Source: Prorocentrum cordatum
Lineage: Eukaryota > Sar > Dinophyceae > Prorocentrales > Prorocentraceae
Reading direction: 5' to 3'
Assembly (NCBI GenBank): GCA_963575745.1
Contig: CAUYUJ010015944.1
Coordinates: 226,066-273,565, forward strand
DNA: 47,500 bases
Of the stretch, positions 18,690-28,654 are shown piece after piece. Both the position numbers and the translations under genes were made by a program. Each line of letters begins with the position of its first letter. Position 1 is the first letter of the stretch. The notes beneath the pieces are model-generated. The model was given only the letters and a program-made list of their open reading frames with translations. It ran no database searches and was not told the origin of the DNA.

Positions 18690-20400
18690 CCTACCCCACC
18701 CAGTATGCTTAACAGCACCACGTGACGCAGAGTCCAGTTGGCCCCCAAGGACGCAGGGAAGTGGCGGTGGCAGCCTGTTGATAGCACCCACGGCCCAGGG
18801 GAATGAGCTTAATAGCAGGGCACTTCGGGCTTCCCTGGAGTGCAGGAGAAGAGCGGCAGTTGTACGTTTGGCGGTTAGTCGATTCAGTTTGACCACCAGG
18901 TACTCAAGAGAGAGGGCGGCAATTGCACGTCTGGCAGCACCCAGGAGGGCGAGAATCATAACCTGGCCCGCGTAAGACCGCACGCCGCTGGACCTCTAGC
19001 GGCGCAGGAAAGTGGCGGCATCTGTGTTTGGCAGCACCTGGCGTACTGGCGTGTGCGCCGTCATGGGAGACCTGCCGGTCCCAGGCCGCTGGGCGAGGGG
19101 AGAGAAACTCAGCGCGGCCTGTCGCTCAGCGTGGGGTGAAACAATCACCCAGACCTCGTCCTCCTTCTGCTGCTGAAGTTTACCCACCAGCCCACGCGCG
19201 CAGACACCTCAGCCTCGCTTCATGCATCTTGTTCCCTGCGCCTTGGCAGTTCCGCACTGAGCAGCACCTGGGCCGCACCTTGGCACGACTCCTACCCAGA
19301 GCCCGGACTAAAGCACCAGCTCCAAGAATTTCACGTCCTGAACCCTCGCCCACTTTCAGCCCCCCCTCCGCGGCCGTTTTCCTGTCTTCCCGCAATGTTG
19401 GTGCCAATTTGACGTTGCGCAGCCCGCGCTGAGCGACCGCCAGCACCACGACCGAAAAAAAGGCAGCACCCGAGGGGGAGTATTATACGGGGCCCGCATA
19501 AGAGCGTATCCCGCCAGACCACCCACGGGCGCAGGAGAGTAGCAGCAGTGTACGCCAGGCACACCCCACGGCGAAAGTGACAACTCGTCTCGCAGAAGGC
19601 CACGCCCCGGTAAAAGGGGGCAGACAAGTTGAGGCAATCCTGCGCTGGGCCGCACCATGGGGGACGAGGGTGGTATTTGCTTTCGCGCAACGTCACGCCC
19701 CGCTGGACCTTTTGAGGACCGTCGAACAATGGCGACTGTTGTGTGTTGGGTCTTCCTGGGCCCGCGTAAGACCTTGTCCCGCTGGACCTCGCACTGGCAG
19801 GAGGAATACGCGGAGACAGCTGTACGTGCAGCAGCACCCGCACCTGCGTCAGGCCGCACCCTGCTGGACGCCCGAGGGGCTAAGCAAGGGGGCAACGGCT
19901 GTGTGCTCGGCAGCACCCAGTGGAGGCGAAGATAAGGCGTGGGCCTGCATGAGACCGCGTCCAGCTGGACCCCACACTGGCGTAGGGGAGTGGCGGCAGC
20001 GGTGCGTTTGGCAGGACCCAGGGGGGGGTTGGGGAGGCGAGCGGCACGCGCAAGGCCGCGCTCCGCCAGACCTCCAGGGGCGCAGGAAGAGAGGTGTCGA
20101 TGGAGAGCGCCTGGCAGCACCCATGGAGTACGAGGCCGAGTTTTGCGGGCCCGCGTAAGGCCGCGCCCTGTCAGACCCCCAAGGGGTGCAGGAAAGTGGC
20201 GACCGTTGTGTGTTGGGCGGCACCCAGGGGCGAGGACAATTACGTGGTCCGTGCAAGGCCGCGCCCCGCTGGACCCCCAGAACGCAGAAAAGATGCGACA
20301 GTTGAGCGTTTCGCAGCACCCAGGGGTGAGTACAATGTTTCTGCCCGCGGAAAAGCGCACCCCGCTGGACCCCGAGATGTGCAGGAATGTGAGCGACTGG
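18690..20400. repeat. ~100-bp tandem array, about 15-17 copies
   Basis: GGCAGCACCC-type starts recur near 18930, 19034, 19264, 19462, 19834, 19910, 20010, 20114, 20217 and 20316 (76-108 bp apart in the clear part). Each is followed by CCCGCGTAAG, CCGCGCCCCGCTGGACCC and GCGCAGGA(A/G)AGTGGCG. Copies are diverged. A 425-codon minus frame runs through it, but the repeat period is not held to a multiple of three. Confidence 0.85.
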
Positions 20401-20639
20401 TTATTGAGGGCCGACAAGAACAGTGACCAGAGAAGAGAGAAGGGAAGATGAGAGTGAAGGGGGTAAGACAGGAAAGAAGTGCTATGAACAAGGACATGGA
20501 TGGACGGAATACTAGGAGAGGAAAGCAGGAATGGAACTAGTACGAAGGATGATGGAAGCATGCGAGAAGAGTTACAGACCGATGGCCCAATCAGAGCAGA
20601 GCTGGTCAGCCCTAATTTCACGCAGCGTGCCACACAATG

Positions 20640-20924
20640 GAGTGTTAGATGTGCAAGACTCCCTGCACGTTCCCTAACGTTCTGAAACTAAGTACAGGAT
20701 CGACAAGTGTAGCGCAGTCCCGCACCGAGCGCACGACACCGCAACGCAATGCAACGCACTCAGTTGTAGCCATACCCAAGGAAGCACACGTGTAGTACGT
20801 AGTATGTGCGTATATTGATTGCAGTATTGTGCGGGGTGCGCGAGAAAGGTATGTTGTCCGCTGCGATGCGTAATACATATAGCATCGTCTCACCTAACAT
20901 TGCAGTGTCACAAGGTAAGCTGCC
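20640..20924. other. AT-richer stretch without a clear gene
   Basis: Noticeably lower GC than its surroundings. Contains CACAAG|GTAAGC near 20913, a good splice donor match, just before the ORF at 20925. No exon could be fixed upstream of it. Confidence 0.35.
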
Positions 20925-21329
20925 ATGTCGCGTTGTTCTACGGCTGGGGTTGCAACAAGAGCGCGCGTTGCTCGTAAAGAAGCAATCGTCCAGATATCAT
21001 CAGCTACACAAGTGGAATATCCCGCCTGGCGACCCGTTGACAGTCTTGACGTGTGCATGTGGCATCCCAGTTACATGTCACTTGCGCAGCGTAGCTTGAA
21101 ACATATACGTGTATATCCAGAGTTAGTTGTTGATCGTATACAGTGTAAGCTCAGCTCTGCGTGGCTTGACTTTGATTCGGTTGGTTACCTCCGTCTAGTA
21201 CATGATGACAAGACTTTCCTGCGAACAGTTGTTGCGTGTGGTTGTCGCTTCTCCTCATTCCATCCTACCACTATTGCACCAGACCCTTCCCCCCTCCTTC
21301 CCTGCCCTACATCTCAAAGGATGACCTAA
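20925..21329 (+). CDS. Hypothetical ORF in an AT-richer island
   Basis: 134 codons from ATG 20925 to TGA. In this less GC-rich region a frame this long is less likely by chance. Residues are well mixed, with YPAWRPVDSLDVCMWHPSYM near 39-58 and SSAWLDFDSVGYLRLVHDD near 91-109. The last ~20 residues are Pro-rich and fall in a CCTTCC patch, suggesting the real coding part ends earlier, perhaps at a donor. Codons use A/T third positions freely, unlike the rest of the window. No homologue recognised. Confidence 0.35.
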   Translation: MSRCSTAGVATRARVARKEAIVQISSATQVEYPAWRPVDSLDVCMWHPSYMSLAQRSLKHIRVYPELVVDRIQCKLSSAWLDFDSVGYLRLVHDDKTFLRTVVACGCRFSSFHPTTIAPDPSPLLPCPTSQRMT

Positions 21330-21428
21330 AGAACAAGGAGCGCTATCCGACGAGGCAGAAGTAATGGGCAACAGCGCGAACTGGCTTTCTGATTTGCTTC
21401 CTCGCGCTCTTGCCACGCTCAGGTCAAC

Positions 21429-22265
21429 ATGGGCGGGTACGGTGGTTTCTTCTGGATGTTGATCCGCCACCATTTTGCTTGGTGGCTTTTGATTATTGTT
21501 GTTCCGGCCCTCTTCCTGGACCACCATAGGCGGGGGGGGGGGGAAACAGGGACAGGTTCGAGGGTTGCCAAAGGTCGTCCTGGCCCAAGGTGCTTCCAGC
21601 TGTTCTTGCCATTTTGGGGCCCCTCGGGTCCAGAGGGCCTCGTGAGGGGTGCTTTGGAGGCCGTCTGGGCCGCCCTGGAAAGGCCATGGTCACGTCAGGC
21701 CAGGGACACCTTTGGGCAGCACCCGAGAGGCGGGCAGGAGCAGAAGGCAGGAGCACGATCACTATCCGCCAGGAGAACGGCGAGGCGCTTTCAGGCCCCC
21801 GAGACCAGGGCAAAGACTGACCAGGACTGGCAAGGCGGGGAAGCCACACTCTGTCCTGCAAAGTCAAACTTGGTCGTCCATTGCATGTTTAGGGCTGCGC
21901 TGCAGCAGTCGGGTTGTTGTTCGGGTCTAGGTGGTGTTTTGAAAGCGTTCTGGGCCTTTGTCCAGAACGCTCCCAGGAATGTTGCAGTAGAGCAAAATGT
22001 TTCAAAGGATGTTGGATGCCCTCGGCTAGCTTGTCTGGCTTCCGAGGCATCAGCTGCTTTTTCAGAGGCCCCGAGCCGGAGCATCAAGACGCTTAAGAAA
22101 CGGCGGGAGGAGGGACAGTTTCTTCGTACGGGTTCGTTTTATGTTGACTGTCGTGGGGCCCAAGAGCGCGAGCGAAACGGAGGGGGCGGGGTGTGGAGGG
22201 TGAGAGGAAAGGGAAGATGGGAAGGAAGAGGGGAGGAAAGGGAGGGAGGGGAGGGGACGGGGTGA
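21429..22265 (+). CDS. Hypothetical ORF with an N-terminal hydrophobic segment
   Basis: 278 codons from ATG 21429. Residues 7-31 (GFFWMLIRHHFAWWLLIIVV and on) could be a signal anchor. The middle is varied (ETRAKTDQDWQGGEATL; GVLKAFWAFVQNAPRNVAV). The last ~35 residues are Gly/Arg/Glu from a purine tract. It includes a perfect 10-bp hairpin, AGCGTTCTGG/CCAGAACGCT, near 21945-21972, and passes a GGCCC minisatellite-like patch, which count against it. Not recognised. Confidence 0.28.
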   Translation: MGGYGGFFWMLIRHHFAWWLLIIVVPALFLDHHRRGGGETGTGSRVAKGRPGPRCFQLFLPFWGPSGPEGLVRGALEAVWAALERPWSRQARDTFGQHPRGGQEQKAGARSLSARRTARRFQAPETRAKTDQDWQGGEATLCPAKSNLVVHCMFRAALQQSGCCSGLGGVLKAFWAFVQNAPRNVAVEQNVSKDVGCPRLACLASEASAAFSEAPSRSIKTLKKRREEGQFLRTGSFYVDCRGAQERERNGGGGVWRVRGKGRWEGRGEEREGGEGTG

Positions 22266-22850
22266 TGGTGGTGCAGAGAAGTCGTTACCAAAGGGCCCCT
22301 GAAAAGGCAGGAAGGCGTGCAGCAACCATACGAGATCTTTGACAGGCCTTTCTCGCAAGCGTTTCTGAGCGCTGCCCCCACGATGAGGAGGGTGAGGGGT
22401 GGCAAAATGACGAAGCGCTCCAGGAAGACCAGCGGCAGCAGCAGTGACAAGGTACAGAAGGAGCAGGCGCACGAGAAGGAGAAGCAGGAGGCGCAGCGGG
22501 AGGAGCAGAAGGAGGTGCAGAAGGAGGGGGAGGGGCAAGGGAAGAAGGGGGATTCAGAGAAAGGATGGGTGGTGAGGGGGGGAGGGCGGAAGGTGAGGGA
22601 GGAGCGAGGGAGGGAGGGAGGGAGGGAGCAAGAGAGAGAGGGATAGGAGGAGGAGGAGCAACAGGAGGAGAAGGAGGCGGAGGAGGAGGACGAGGTTGGG
22701 CGGGCATCCAACTGCAATGTACCCGTGGGCAGCTCGGAATCTCAGCGTCGCATACGAGCATGTCAGTGGAGAGCGGCAGGGCATTAGAAAAAGAAAGTGA
22801 GAGAGAGAGAGACACACACAAAAGCGAGTCGAGAGCGAGCGTGGTGGCGG
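22266..22850 (+). repeat. Purine-rich GGA/GGGA/GA tract
   Basis: GGAGGAG, GGGAGGGAGGGA (22610-22630) and GAGAGAGA (22798-22815) blocks. No gene. Confidence 0.8.
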
Positions 22851-22861
22851 GGGGAAGGTGT

Positions 22862-23241
22862 GAGGCCAGGCTCCCGTTCTTTGCCTGGCTGGTCTACGGA
22901 GCCACGCTGGTGCGGCGGGGGCAAACACTTCTCTCGCTCGCTCGTCTTCCTCGGCCGAGTCGGACGGCCGACACTTCGCCCTGGCACCAGAGTATCGTCT
23001 CGTTTGCGTGTGGGGAGAGATACACGATGGAAATTACGACCACATGTGGGCCGAGTTGCGCAGCAGCGGTCACGTGTTGTGTCGGGTCGCATGCGTCGGG
23101 CCACGAGTCCTGGCCGATGTTCACGATTCGTTGTTCTGCCGGCGTTGTGGGTACAGCGTGGCAAGCTGGTGCGGGCGCACGTGCTTAACGTGTACGTTGG
23201 CGGGCGAAGGTGGCGACGGCCGCCTGACACATGTCCATTAA
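22862..23241 (+). CDS. Candidate Cys-rich exon (hypothetical)
   Basis: Open for about 126 codons to TAA at 23239; the first ATG is at 23043. The segment VCVWGEIHDGNYDHMWAELR is followed by SLFCRRCGYSVASWCGRTCL and TCTLAGEGG. The cysteine pairs CxxC...CxxxCxxC could bind zinc. Composition is unlike the repeats around it. No acceptor is clear; the start may lie upstream of a splice site. It might be the last exon of a gene whose upstream exons fall in the purine tract. Family not recognised. Confidence 0.35.
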
Positions 23242-23594
23242 TCTGCATAGTTTCGAACGGATGCCACATATTGGAGAGCAGCGAGGCGCTGCTAGTCCGC
23301 ACGCTATCATGCTTGTCAGTTGCGGCTTGCTGCCCAGAGCTGTTGCTCGGCATGTGCATCGATCTTTCGGGGCGGCTCTCCCCCAACTCGCGGGGACACC
23401 AAGTCTGATCGCACACGCTGCCCGCTTGTGGTTCCCGACTTCGCTGCGGCCGCTCCGAGCTCTCAGGGCTTCCCCACACGGCTCCTACAGCCGTGCGCCC
23501 CCAGTTTGTCGAAGCACAGCGTTTGCACTAGCCTTCGTTCTGTGTCGCGCACCCCCCGTCGCGGGCGTTTCCCCCACTGGGGTCTAGGATGGGG
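23242..23594. other. Unique stretch, no confident gene
   Basis: A plus frame (23231-23587) is Ala/Arg/Leu-rich and a minus frame overlaps it; neither has splice or composition support. Confidence 0.4.
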
Positions 23595-23705
23595 CGGAGG
23601 AGGAGGAGGAGGAGGAGGAGGAGGAGGAGGAGGAGGAGGAGGAGGAGGAGGAGGAGGAGGAGGAGGAGGAGAGGAGGAGGAGGAGGAGGAGGAGGAGGGG
23701 GGGGG
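23595..23705 (+). repeat. (GGA)n microsatellite
   Basis: One of the purest GGA runs in the window, followed by a G10-like stretch. Confidence 0.96.
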
Positions 23706-24329
23706 GGCAGGCCAGCGCGCCTCTGGCAAGAGCCCTGGAGGAGGGCAGAGCAGAAGGCGACAGAAGGGGGGGGGAGTCTCGTCGCGACGCCTTTCCCGGC
23801 TTGACCCGTGACGGAGGTGACATGGCAGGTGCGTGCATTGTTTCGAACTGTGTGTTTGATTCGTCCCAGGGTCTCCATCGGAGCTTGTATTGGCAGTGGA
23901 GCCGGAGGTCGCGGAGTAATTAGGAGAAGCATGCGGAGGGGGAGGTGGTGGAGAAGGAGGGTGAGGCTGAGCAGGAATGGGCGACCTGCGCAAGGAGGAG
24001 GAGGAGGGCGAAGACGGAGGATAGAGGCTCGACGATCGAGGACGGAGGAAGGAGTATCCAGGATGGATGATGCAGGGTGCAGGTGGGAGAAGGATGGGAT
24101 GAGGTGTCCATCTCCTTCTCCCCCCCCATTCCGCCCCCAGCCCCCGCACCCTGGAAACTTGAAGACCGCCCCCAAAGCCTTCCAGGCCGCGTCCCTCGTC
24201 TATCTTCCTGATTCCTCTTCCTCCGCGATGGGGGGGGCACAGGGTGTTCGAACCACCAGCACACGCCCTCCGACTGGTCTGAGTTGCCGTACCTTGCCTC
24301 GCCGTGCCTCCCATCCTCCTCCATCTGTG

Positions 24330-25700
24330 CTTCTTCTGGATAGCTCCTCCCCGCCTGGCCACCAGACGCGTCGGGAGGGCCTGCCGAGCGTTTCGTCTTG
24401 GATTTCTTCCCCGCTCGTGACCACGAAGATAAGAATTACCAGCAATTGCACCAACGGGAGGAGGATGGTCACCTGTGGCTCTCGCTTTAGCGCCGCGCAC
24501 ATAGGTTCTACAAGCGGTGGGCAGCTACGCGGATGCAGGGCGGGCGTTCCAACAGTTCGTTCTCCTTTCAGCACCGCGCACGTTCGTCCACAACACGTCA
24601 CGGAGTGAGGGGGGCGTGGTTCAATTAACGTGGTCCCCGCCTTAGCGCCGCGCACATGTGCTTTACAAGCTTCTAGCAGCTAAACGGGTGAAGAGCAGTT
24701 AATTCTTAAATCGCGTATCTCGCCTTAGTGCCTCGCATGTTCGCATTGCAAGTGTCAAGCAGTTACGCGGGTGGAGGGCGGTTCCGTGTCAGTAAAGTTC
24801 TCTCGCCATAGCACCGTGCACATTCGTTTTAAAAGGTCCCAGCAGCTACGCTGACGGAGGGTCTCGTTTTGAAAATGCGGTTGTCGCCGTAGCGTTGCGC
24901 ATATTCGTTGACCCAAGCTTCCAATAGTTACTCTGTTACAGGGGGGTTCGTGTGCGCCCCCCCCCAGAGCCACACATATTCGTCTGACAAGTTGCCAGCA
25001 GCTACAGGGATCGAGAGGAAGCGTTTTCAAAATTTGGGTCTCGCCTTAGTGCCTCGCTCATACGCCTTGCAAGTTCTTCGCATGCACGCGGACGGAAGGG
25101 GTGTCGTTTTCAAGGTGCGGTTCCCGCCTTAGTGTCTCACGCATTCGTCCCACATGCTTCCAGCAGTTACACGGGTGGATGGCGGTTCCTTTTTCAACAT
25201 GCGAATCTCGTATGATCACCGCGCACGTTTGTCTGAAAAGCGTCCAGATGTTATTCGGTTGGAGGGGTGTAGTTGTTTAAACGTGCCCCTCGGCTCATCG
25301 CCGCGCACATTCGTCTTACACTTCTCCAAGTGTGACACGGTAGGGAACGGCTCCTCATCAACATGCATCTCGCGCCGTAGCGCCACGCACATTCGTCCTT
25401 TAAGTGTCCAGCGGGTACGCGGGTGGATGGCGGTTCCGTTTCGAAATGTGGTTCTCGCTTCGTTGCCGCACACATTCGTTCCCAAAACTCCCAGCAGCTA
25501 CACGAGCGGAGCAGGGCCGTCGTCAAGAAGTCTCGTCCGCTCCGTGCAGGTTCGCTTCCAAAGCTTCCAACAGCTGCACGGGCGCAGGGCGGCTCATCTC
25601 CAAGAAAGATTTGTTCGTGGGGGCGTTGTCGATGCTCATATGTCCATGTCTACAGAACTGCGCTCCCGTTACACGGGTGGAGTGCGGCTTCGTTCCAAAT
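24330..25700 (+). mobile_element. Composite array element (CAE), copy E, expanded array
   Basis: Left block GATAGCTCCTCCCCGCCTGG and GAGCGTTTCGTCTTGGATTT align with CTCCTCCATGTCGCGCC and CAGGCGTTTCGCCTCAGACT of copy B. About 15 units of ~83 bp follow (cores near 24490, 24573, 24640, 24728, 24811, 24893, 25055, 25218, 25300, 25380, 25465). The 73-bp units and tail were not found; the array stops near a different inverted-repeat element at 25716. Units are more diverged than in copy B. Confidence 0.75.
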
Positions 25701-25715
25701 CTTACCAGCCTGGAG

Positions 25716-25844
25716 CATATTCCTATCCCTATGTTTGGCATCACCTCACTTCGATGCCGATCTTAAGGATTCCCTCCGTTTCTGAGGGCCTATCCCTAAT
25801 ATTGTCCTCGCTTTTTGCTTGCCCATCTTAGGGATAGGGATACG
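25716..25844. mobile_element. CTATCCCTA inverted-repeat element
   Basis: TATTCCTATCCCTATGTTTG followed by GCA (to 25740) faces TGCCCATCTTAGGGATAGGG followed by ATACG (to 25844): imperfect 23-25 bp TIRs of a 129-bp element. An internal GGCCTATCCCTAATATTG repeats part of the TIR. No second copy in the window. Confidence 0.7.
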
Positions 25845-25982
25845 TTCGAGGATGGTTAAACTCGGGGCTCTGGTTGACGTTGTCCTTCGTGTTTGTCTGC
25901 CAGGCGTTGCTGGAGCAAGTCGTTTGGGGGCGGTTCTCTGTTTCAGGTCGGGGCTCTCGCTGGACGCTTCCTTTGACCTTGG

Positions 25983-26104
25983 CATCGCTCGGACGTGTGC
26001 ATTTTTCCTTCGGCGAGGACCATCGAGGAGCATCCTTGATCATTTGGCGAAAAAGCCACGCACGAAACAGAAAAAAAACACAGAGAATGGACGTCCGAGC
26101 GATG
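25983..26104 (+). mobile_element. CATCGCTCGGACGT MITE, copy 2
   Basis: Same perfect 14-bp TIRs and ~95% identical body as 14565-14684; differences are a G/T change, a shifted T in ATTGGCGG/ATTTGGCG and an A-run length change. Flanks CCTTGG and GCCAGG. Confidence 0.9.
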
Positions 26105-26267
26105 GCCAGGGCTGGCAGCCCCTCGAAGACGGGGCCCTCTCCAGAATGGCACGGCCGCGGGGCGCTCGTCTTTCAAGGGGGGCGCCTGCAGCAGTGCAGG
26201 AGGAGGAGGCTTGTGGGGCGGGCGGGCGCATTGCAACATCGTTGGTGCACAGTGGGTTTACTCCGGT

Positions 26268-26600
26268 GCTCCTCCTCCTCCTCCTCCTCCTCCCTGCTCC
26301 TCCTCCTCCTCCTCCTCCTCCTCCTCCTCCTCCTCCTCCCTCCTCCTCCTCCTCCTCCTCTCCCTCCTCCTCCTCCTCCTCCTCTCCTCCTCCTCTCTGC
26401 TTCTCCTCCTCCTCCTCCTCTCTGCTTATCCTCCTCCTCCCTGCTGCTCCTCCTCCTCCTCCTCCTCCCTGCTCCTCCTCCTCCTCCTTCTCTGCTCCTC
26501 CTCCTCCTCCTCCTCCTCCTCCCTGCTGCTCCTCCTCCTCCTCCTTCCTGCCCCTTCTCTTGCTCCTCCTCCTCATCATCAGCATCCTCCGTCCGTTTTC
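26268..26600 (-). repeat. (CTC)n array, left border of CAE copy B
   Basis: CTCCTC runs with CTGCTC variants on the plus strand, ending in ATCATCAGCATCCTCC just before the element. Confidence 0.95.
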
Positions 26601-27720
26601 CTCGTAGATGACTCCTCCATGTCGCGCCACGAGCCTGGTCGACAGGGCGTGCCAGGCGTTTCGCCTCAGACTCCCCCACCATTTATGACCCTGGAGCTAA
26701 ACATTTGACGACCGTTTCACGGATTGAGGGCAGGTGGTTTTCAAAATGTGGTTATCGTCCTAGCGCCGCGCACGTTCGTTTTTATTTAACATCTGCAAGA
26801 GATTCACGGATCGAGGGCGGATCGTTTTCAGAATGTGGTTATCGCCTCAGCGCCGCGCACATTCGTATTCCAAAAGTTGCAAGGGCTTCGCAAATGGAGG
26901 GCGGGTGGCTTTCAAAATGTGGCTCTCGCCTCAGCGCCGCGCACACTCATGCTCAACAATTGCAAGGGTGTCACGTGTTGCTCGCCTTAGCGCCGCGCGC
27001 ATTCGTTCTAAACATTTGGCAGCAGTTTCACGGATTCAGGGCGGGTAGTTTTCAAATGTGGTTCTCGCCTTGGCGCCGCGCACATTCGTTTCCAACAGTT
27101 GCGAGAGTTGCACGGGTTGAGGGCGGCTCGTTTTCAAAATTAGGTCACCGCTGTAGCATTGCGCACATTCGTTTTAAGAAGTTGCAAGGGTTGTACGGAT
27201 GGAAGGCGGGTGGCTTTCAAAATGTGACTCTCGCTTTATCGCCGCGCACACTCGCTTTTCGATTGCAAGAGCTTCGCGGATTGAGAGCGGCTCGTTTTCA
27301 GAATGTGGCTCTCGCTTCGGCGCCGAACATTATTTGTAAACGTTTGCGAGAGTTTCACGGAATTCCATGGTCAACGTACCAGAAATGGCATCTGGTAGCG
27401 ACTCAGGATTGTGAGGCCGCAGCAGTCACACTGATTCGCGGTGTCGAAGTCCCACGAATGGCGTTCTGGCGCGATTCTCGATCGTCCAGACGCAGCAGTC
27501 ACCTTGATTCCTGGCGTTGGAGTCCCGAGAACGGTGTTGTGGCACGCTTCAGGATCTTCAAATGGTTGTCTCCCAACGGGGCATATCCTCCAGTGGAAAT
27601 GAAACCGTGCAAGGACCTATGAAGAGGGAGCTTGACGGAAGGGTCCATTCGAACATTGTTAATGAGTCTTGGATTTACACTGGTCCTCCTCCTCCTCCTC
27701 CGCCTCCTCCTTTCTCCTCG
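26600..27720 (+). mobile_element. Composite array element (CAE), copy B, most complete
   Basis: Lead block GTAGATGACTCCTCCATGTC (26606 on), GGCGTTTCGCCTCAGACT, TTTATGACCCTGG; eight ~83-bp units (26705-27345) of the form TTTCACGGATTGAGGGCGG, TTTTCAAAATGTGG, CTCGCCTTAGCGCCGCGCAC, ATTCG; three ~73-bp units (27393, 27465, 27538) with CTGGCRCGA, CGCAGCAGTCAC and GATTCGCGG; tail CTATGAAGAGGGAGC and AATGAGTCTTGGATTTACAC; then (CTC)n. A 305-codon frame crosses it, but the repeat frame shifts between units. Confidence 0.82.
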
Positions 27721-27779
27721 AGCTACTCCTCGCCTTCCCCCCTCCCTCTTCTTCCCTCCCCCCTCCTCCTGTGCTCTAC

Positions 27780-27960
27780 CCCGTAATGTGAGTCCAGATA
27801 GGACGTTGGTGCCTACGCTCTGGGTAAGTAGCGGGCAGTCATGCATGATGTTCGGCAGGCCCCCAGAATGGCTGGAGATCCGACCGCGGGTAAGTCCCTT
27901 GCGCGTGCCCTGTCGCAGGGCGGCCTGGTCTCCCAGGTGGGAGACAGTGGTGCGGGCGCG
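27780..27960 (+). other. Cluster of consensus splice-donor motifs
   Basis: GTGAGT at 27788, GTAAGT at 27824 and GTAAGT at 27890 lie within 105 bp, the last two each followed within 30-35 nt by a CAG (27856-27858; 27916-27918). The implied introns would be very short and the implied exon only 31 nt (27859-27889). Could be chance or a real short-intron region; no reading frame was chosen. Confidence 0.3.
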
Positions 27961-28015
27961 CCCCCGTGAACCAGCATTGGCCGCGCTGTGCGCGATGAGG
28001 AAACCCACAATCCTG

Positions 28016-28262
28016 CAGCCTCCCTCTCCTTGCCTCCTCCTCGCCCTCCTCCTCCTCGCCCTCCTCCTCCTCGCTCTCCTCCTTCTCCTCCTCGCCCTCC
28101 GCCTCCTCCTTTTCCTCCTCCTCCTCGCCCTTTTCCTCCTCCTCCTCGCCCTCTTACTCCTCCTCTTACTCCTCATCCTCCTCCTTCTCCTCCTCCTCCT
28201 TTTCCTCCTCCTCCTCCTCCTCCTCGCCCTCCTCCTCCTCCTCCCCCTCCTACTCCTCCTCC
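28016..28262 (-). repeat. (CTC/TCC)n array
   Basis: CTCCTCGCC units on the plus strand with TTTTCC and TTACTCC variants. Confidence 0.95.
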
Positions 28263-28394
28263 GTCTTCACGACGAAGACGACGAACCCGCTCCCTCCGCC
28301 GGTCGCGATGCTGACGGTGTCCCTGCTGCTGGAGTTGTCGGTTGTGCAGCGGCTGGGGCTCCTCAGGGGCGGGGACTTGCAGGAGCGGGTCTCC

Positions 28395-28520
28395 ACCGGG
28401 GGCGGGCGAGGATGGAGGATCCAGGATCCAGGATACAGGATCCAGAGTCGAGGCGAGGAGGGTCGAGGATCGAGGACGAGGATCCTGCAGGGCGGACGAG
28501 CATGGAGGATCCAGGATTTC
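28395..28520 (+). repeat. GGATCCAGGAT minisatellite
   Basis: GAGGATCCAGGATCCAGGAT, then GGATCCAGAG, GAGGATCGAGGACGAGGATC and GGAGGATCCAGGAT. A degenerate 8-10 bp repeat. Confidence 0.75.
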
Positions 28521-28654
28521 GGACGTGTTCTGCTGATCTGGGGCCTTCGGTGGCCTCCGGGAGCGCCTCCAGAGAGACCTTCGGAGACCTGGAGACCTCG
28601 TGGGTGCTTCTGGTGACCTCCTGGGCAGCAGAAGGAGCCGCAGCTTGAAAACGA

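Noticed and set aside
19356-20633. 425-codon minus frame as a repeat protein
   Set aside because: Unit spacing is not a multiple of three and the peptide repeat changes register; kept only as a finding to test.
24440-25700. CRISPR-like array (regular repeats)
   Set aside because: There are no constant short repeats with unique spacers; the whole ~83-bp unit is repeated and diverged, and the sequence is eukaryotic.
26705-27622. 305-codon frame with repeated RIEGGSFSKCG-like units
   Set aside because: The frame of the repeated peptide shifts between units (SAAHIRF, LAPRAFVL, WRRAHSF), so the DNA repeat, not a protein, is what is conserved.
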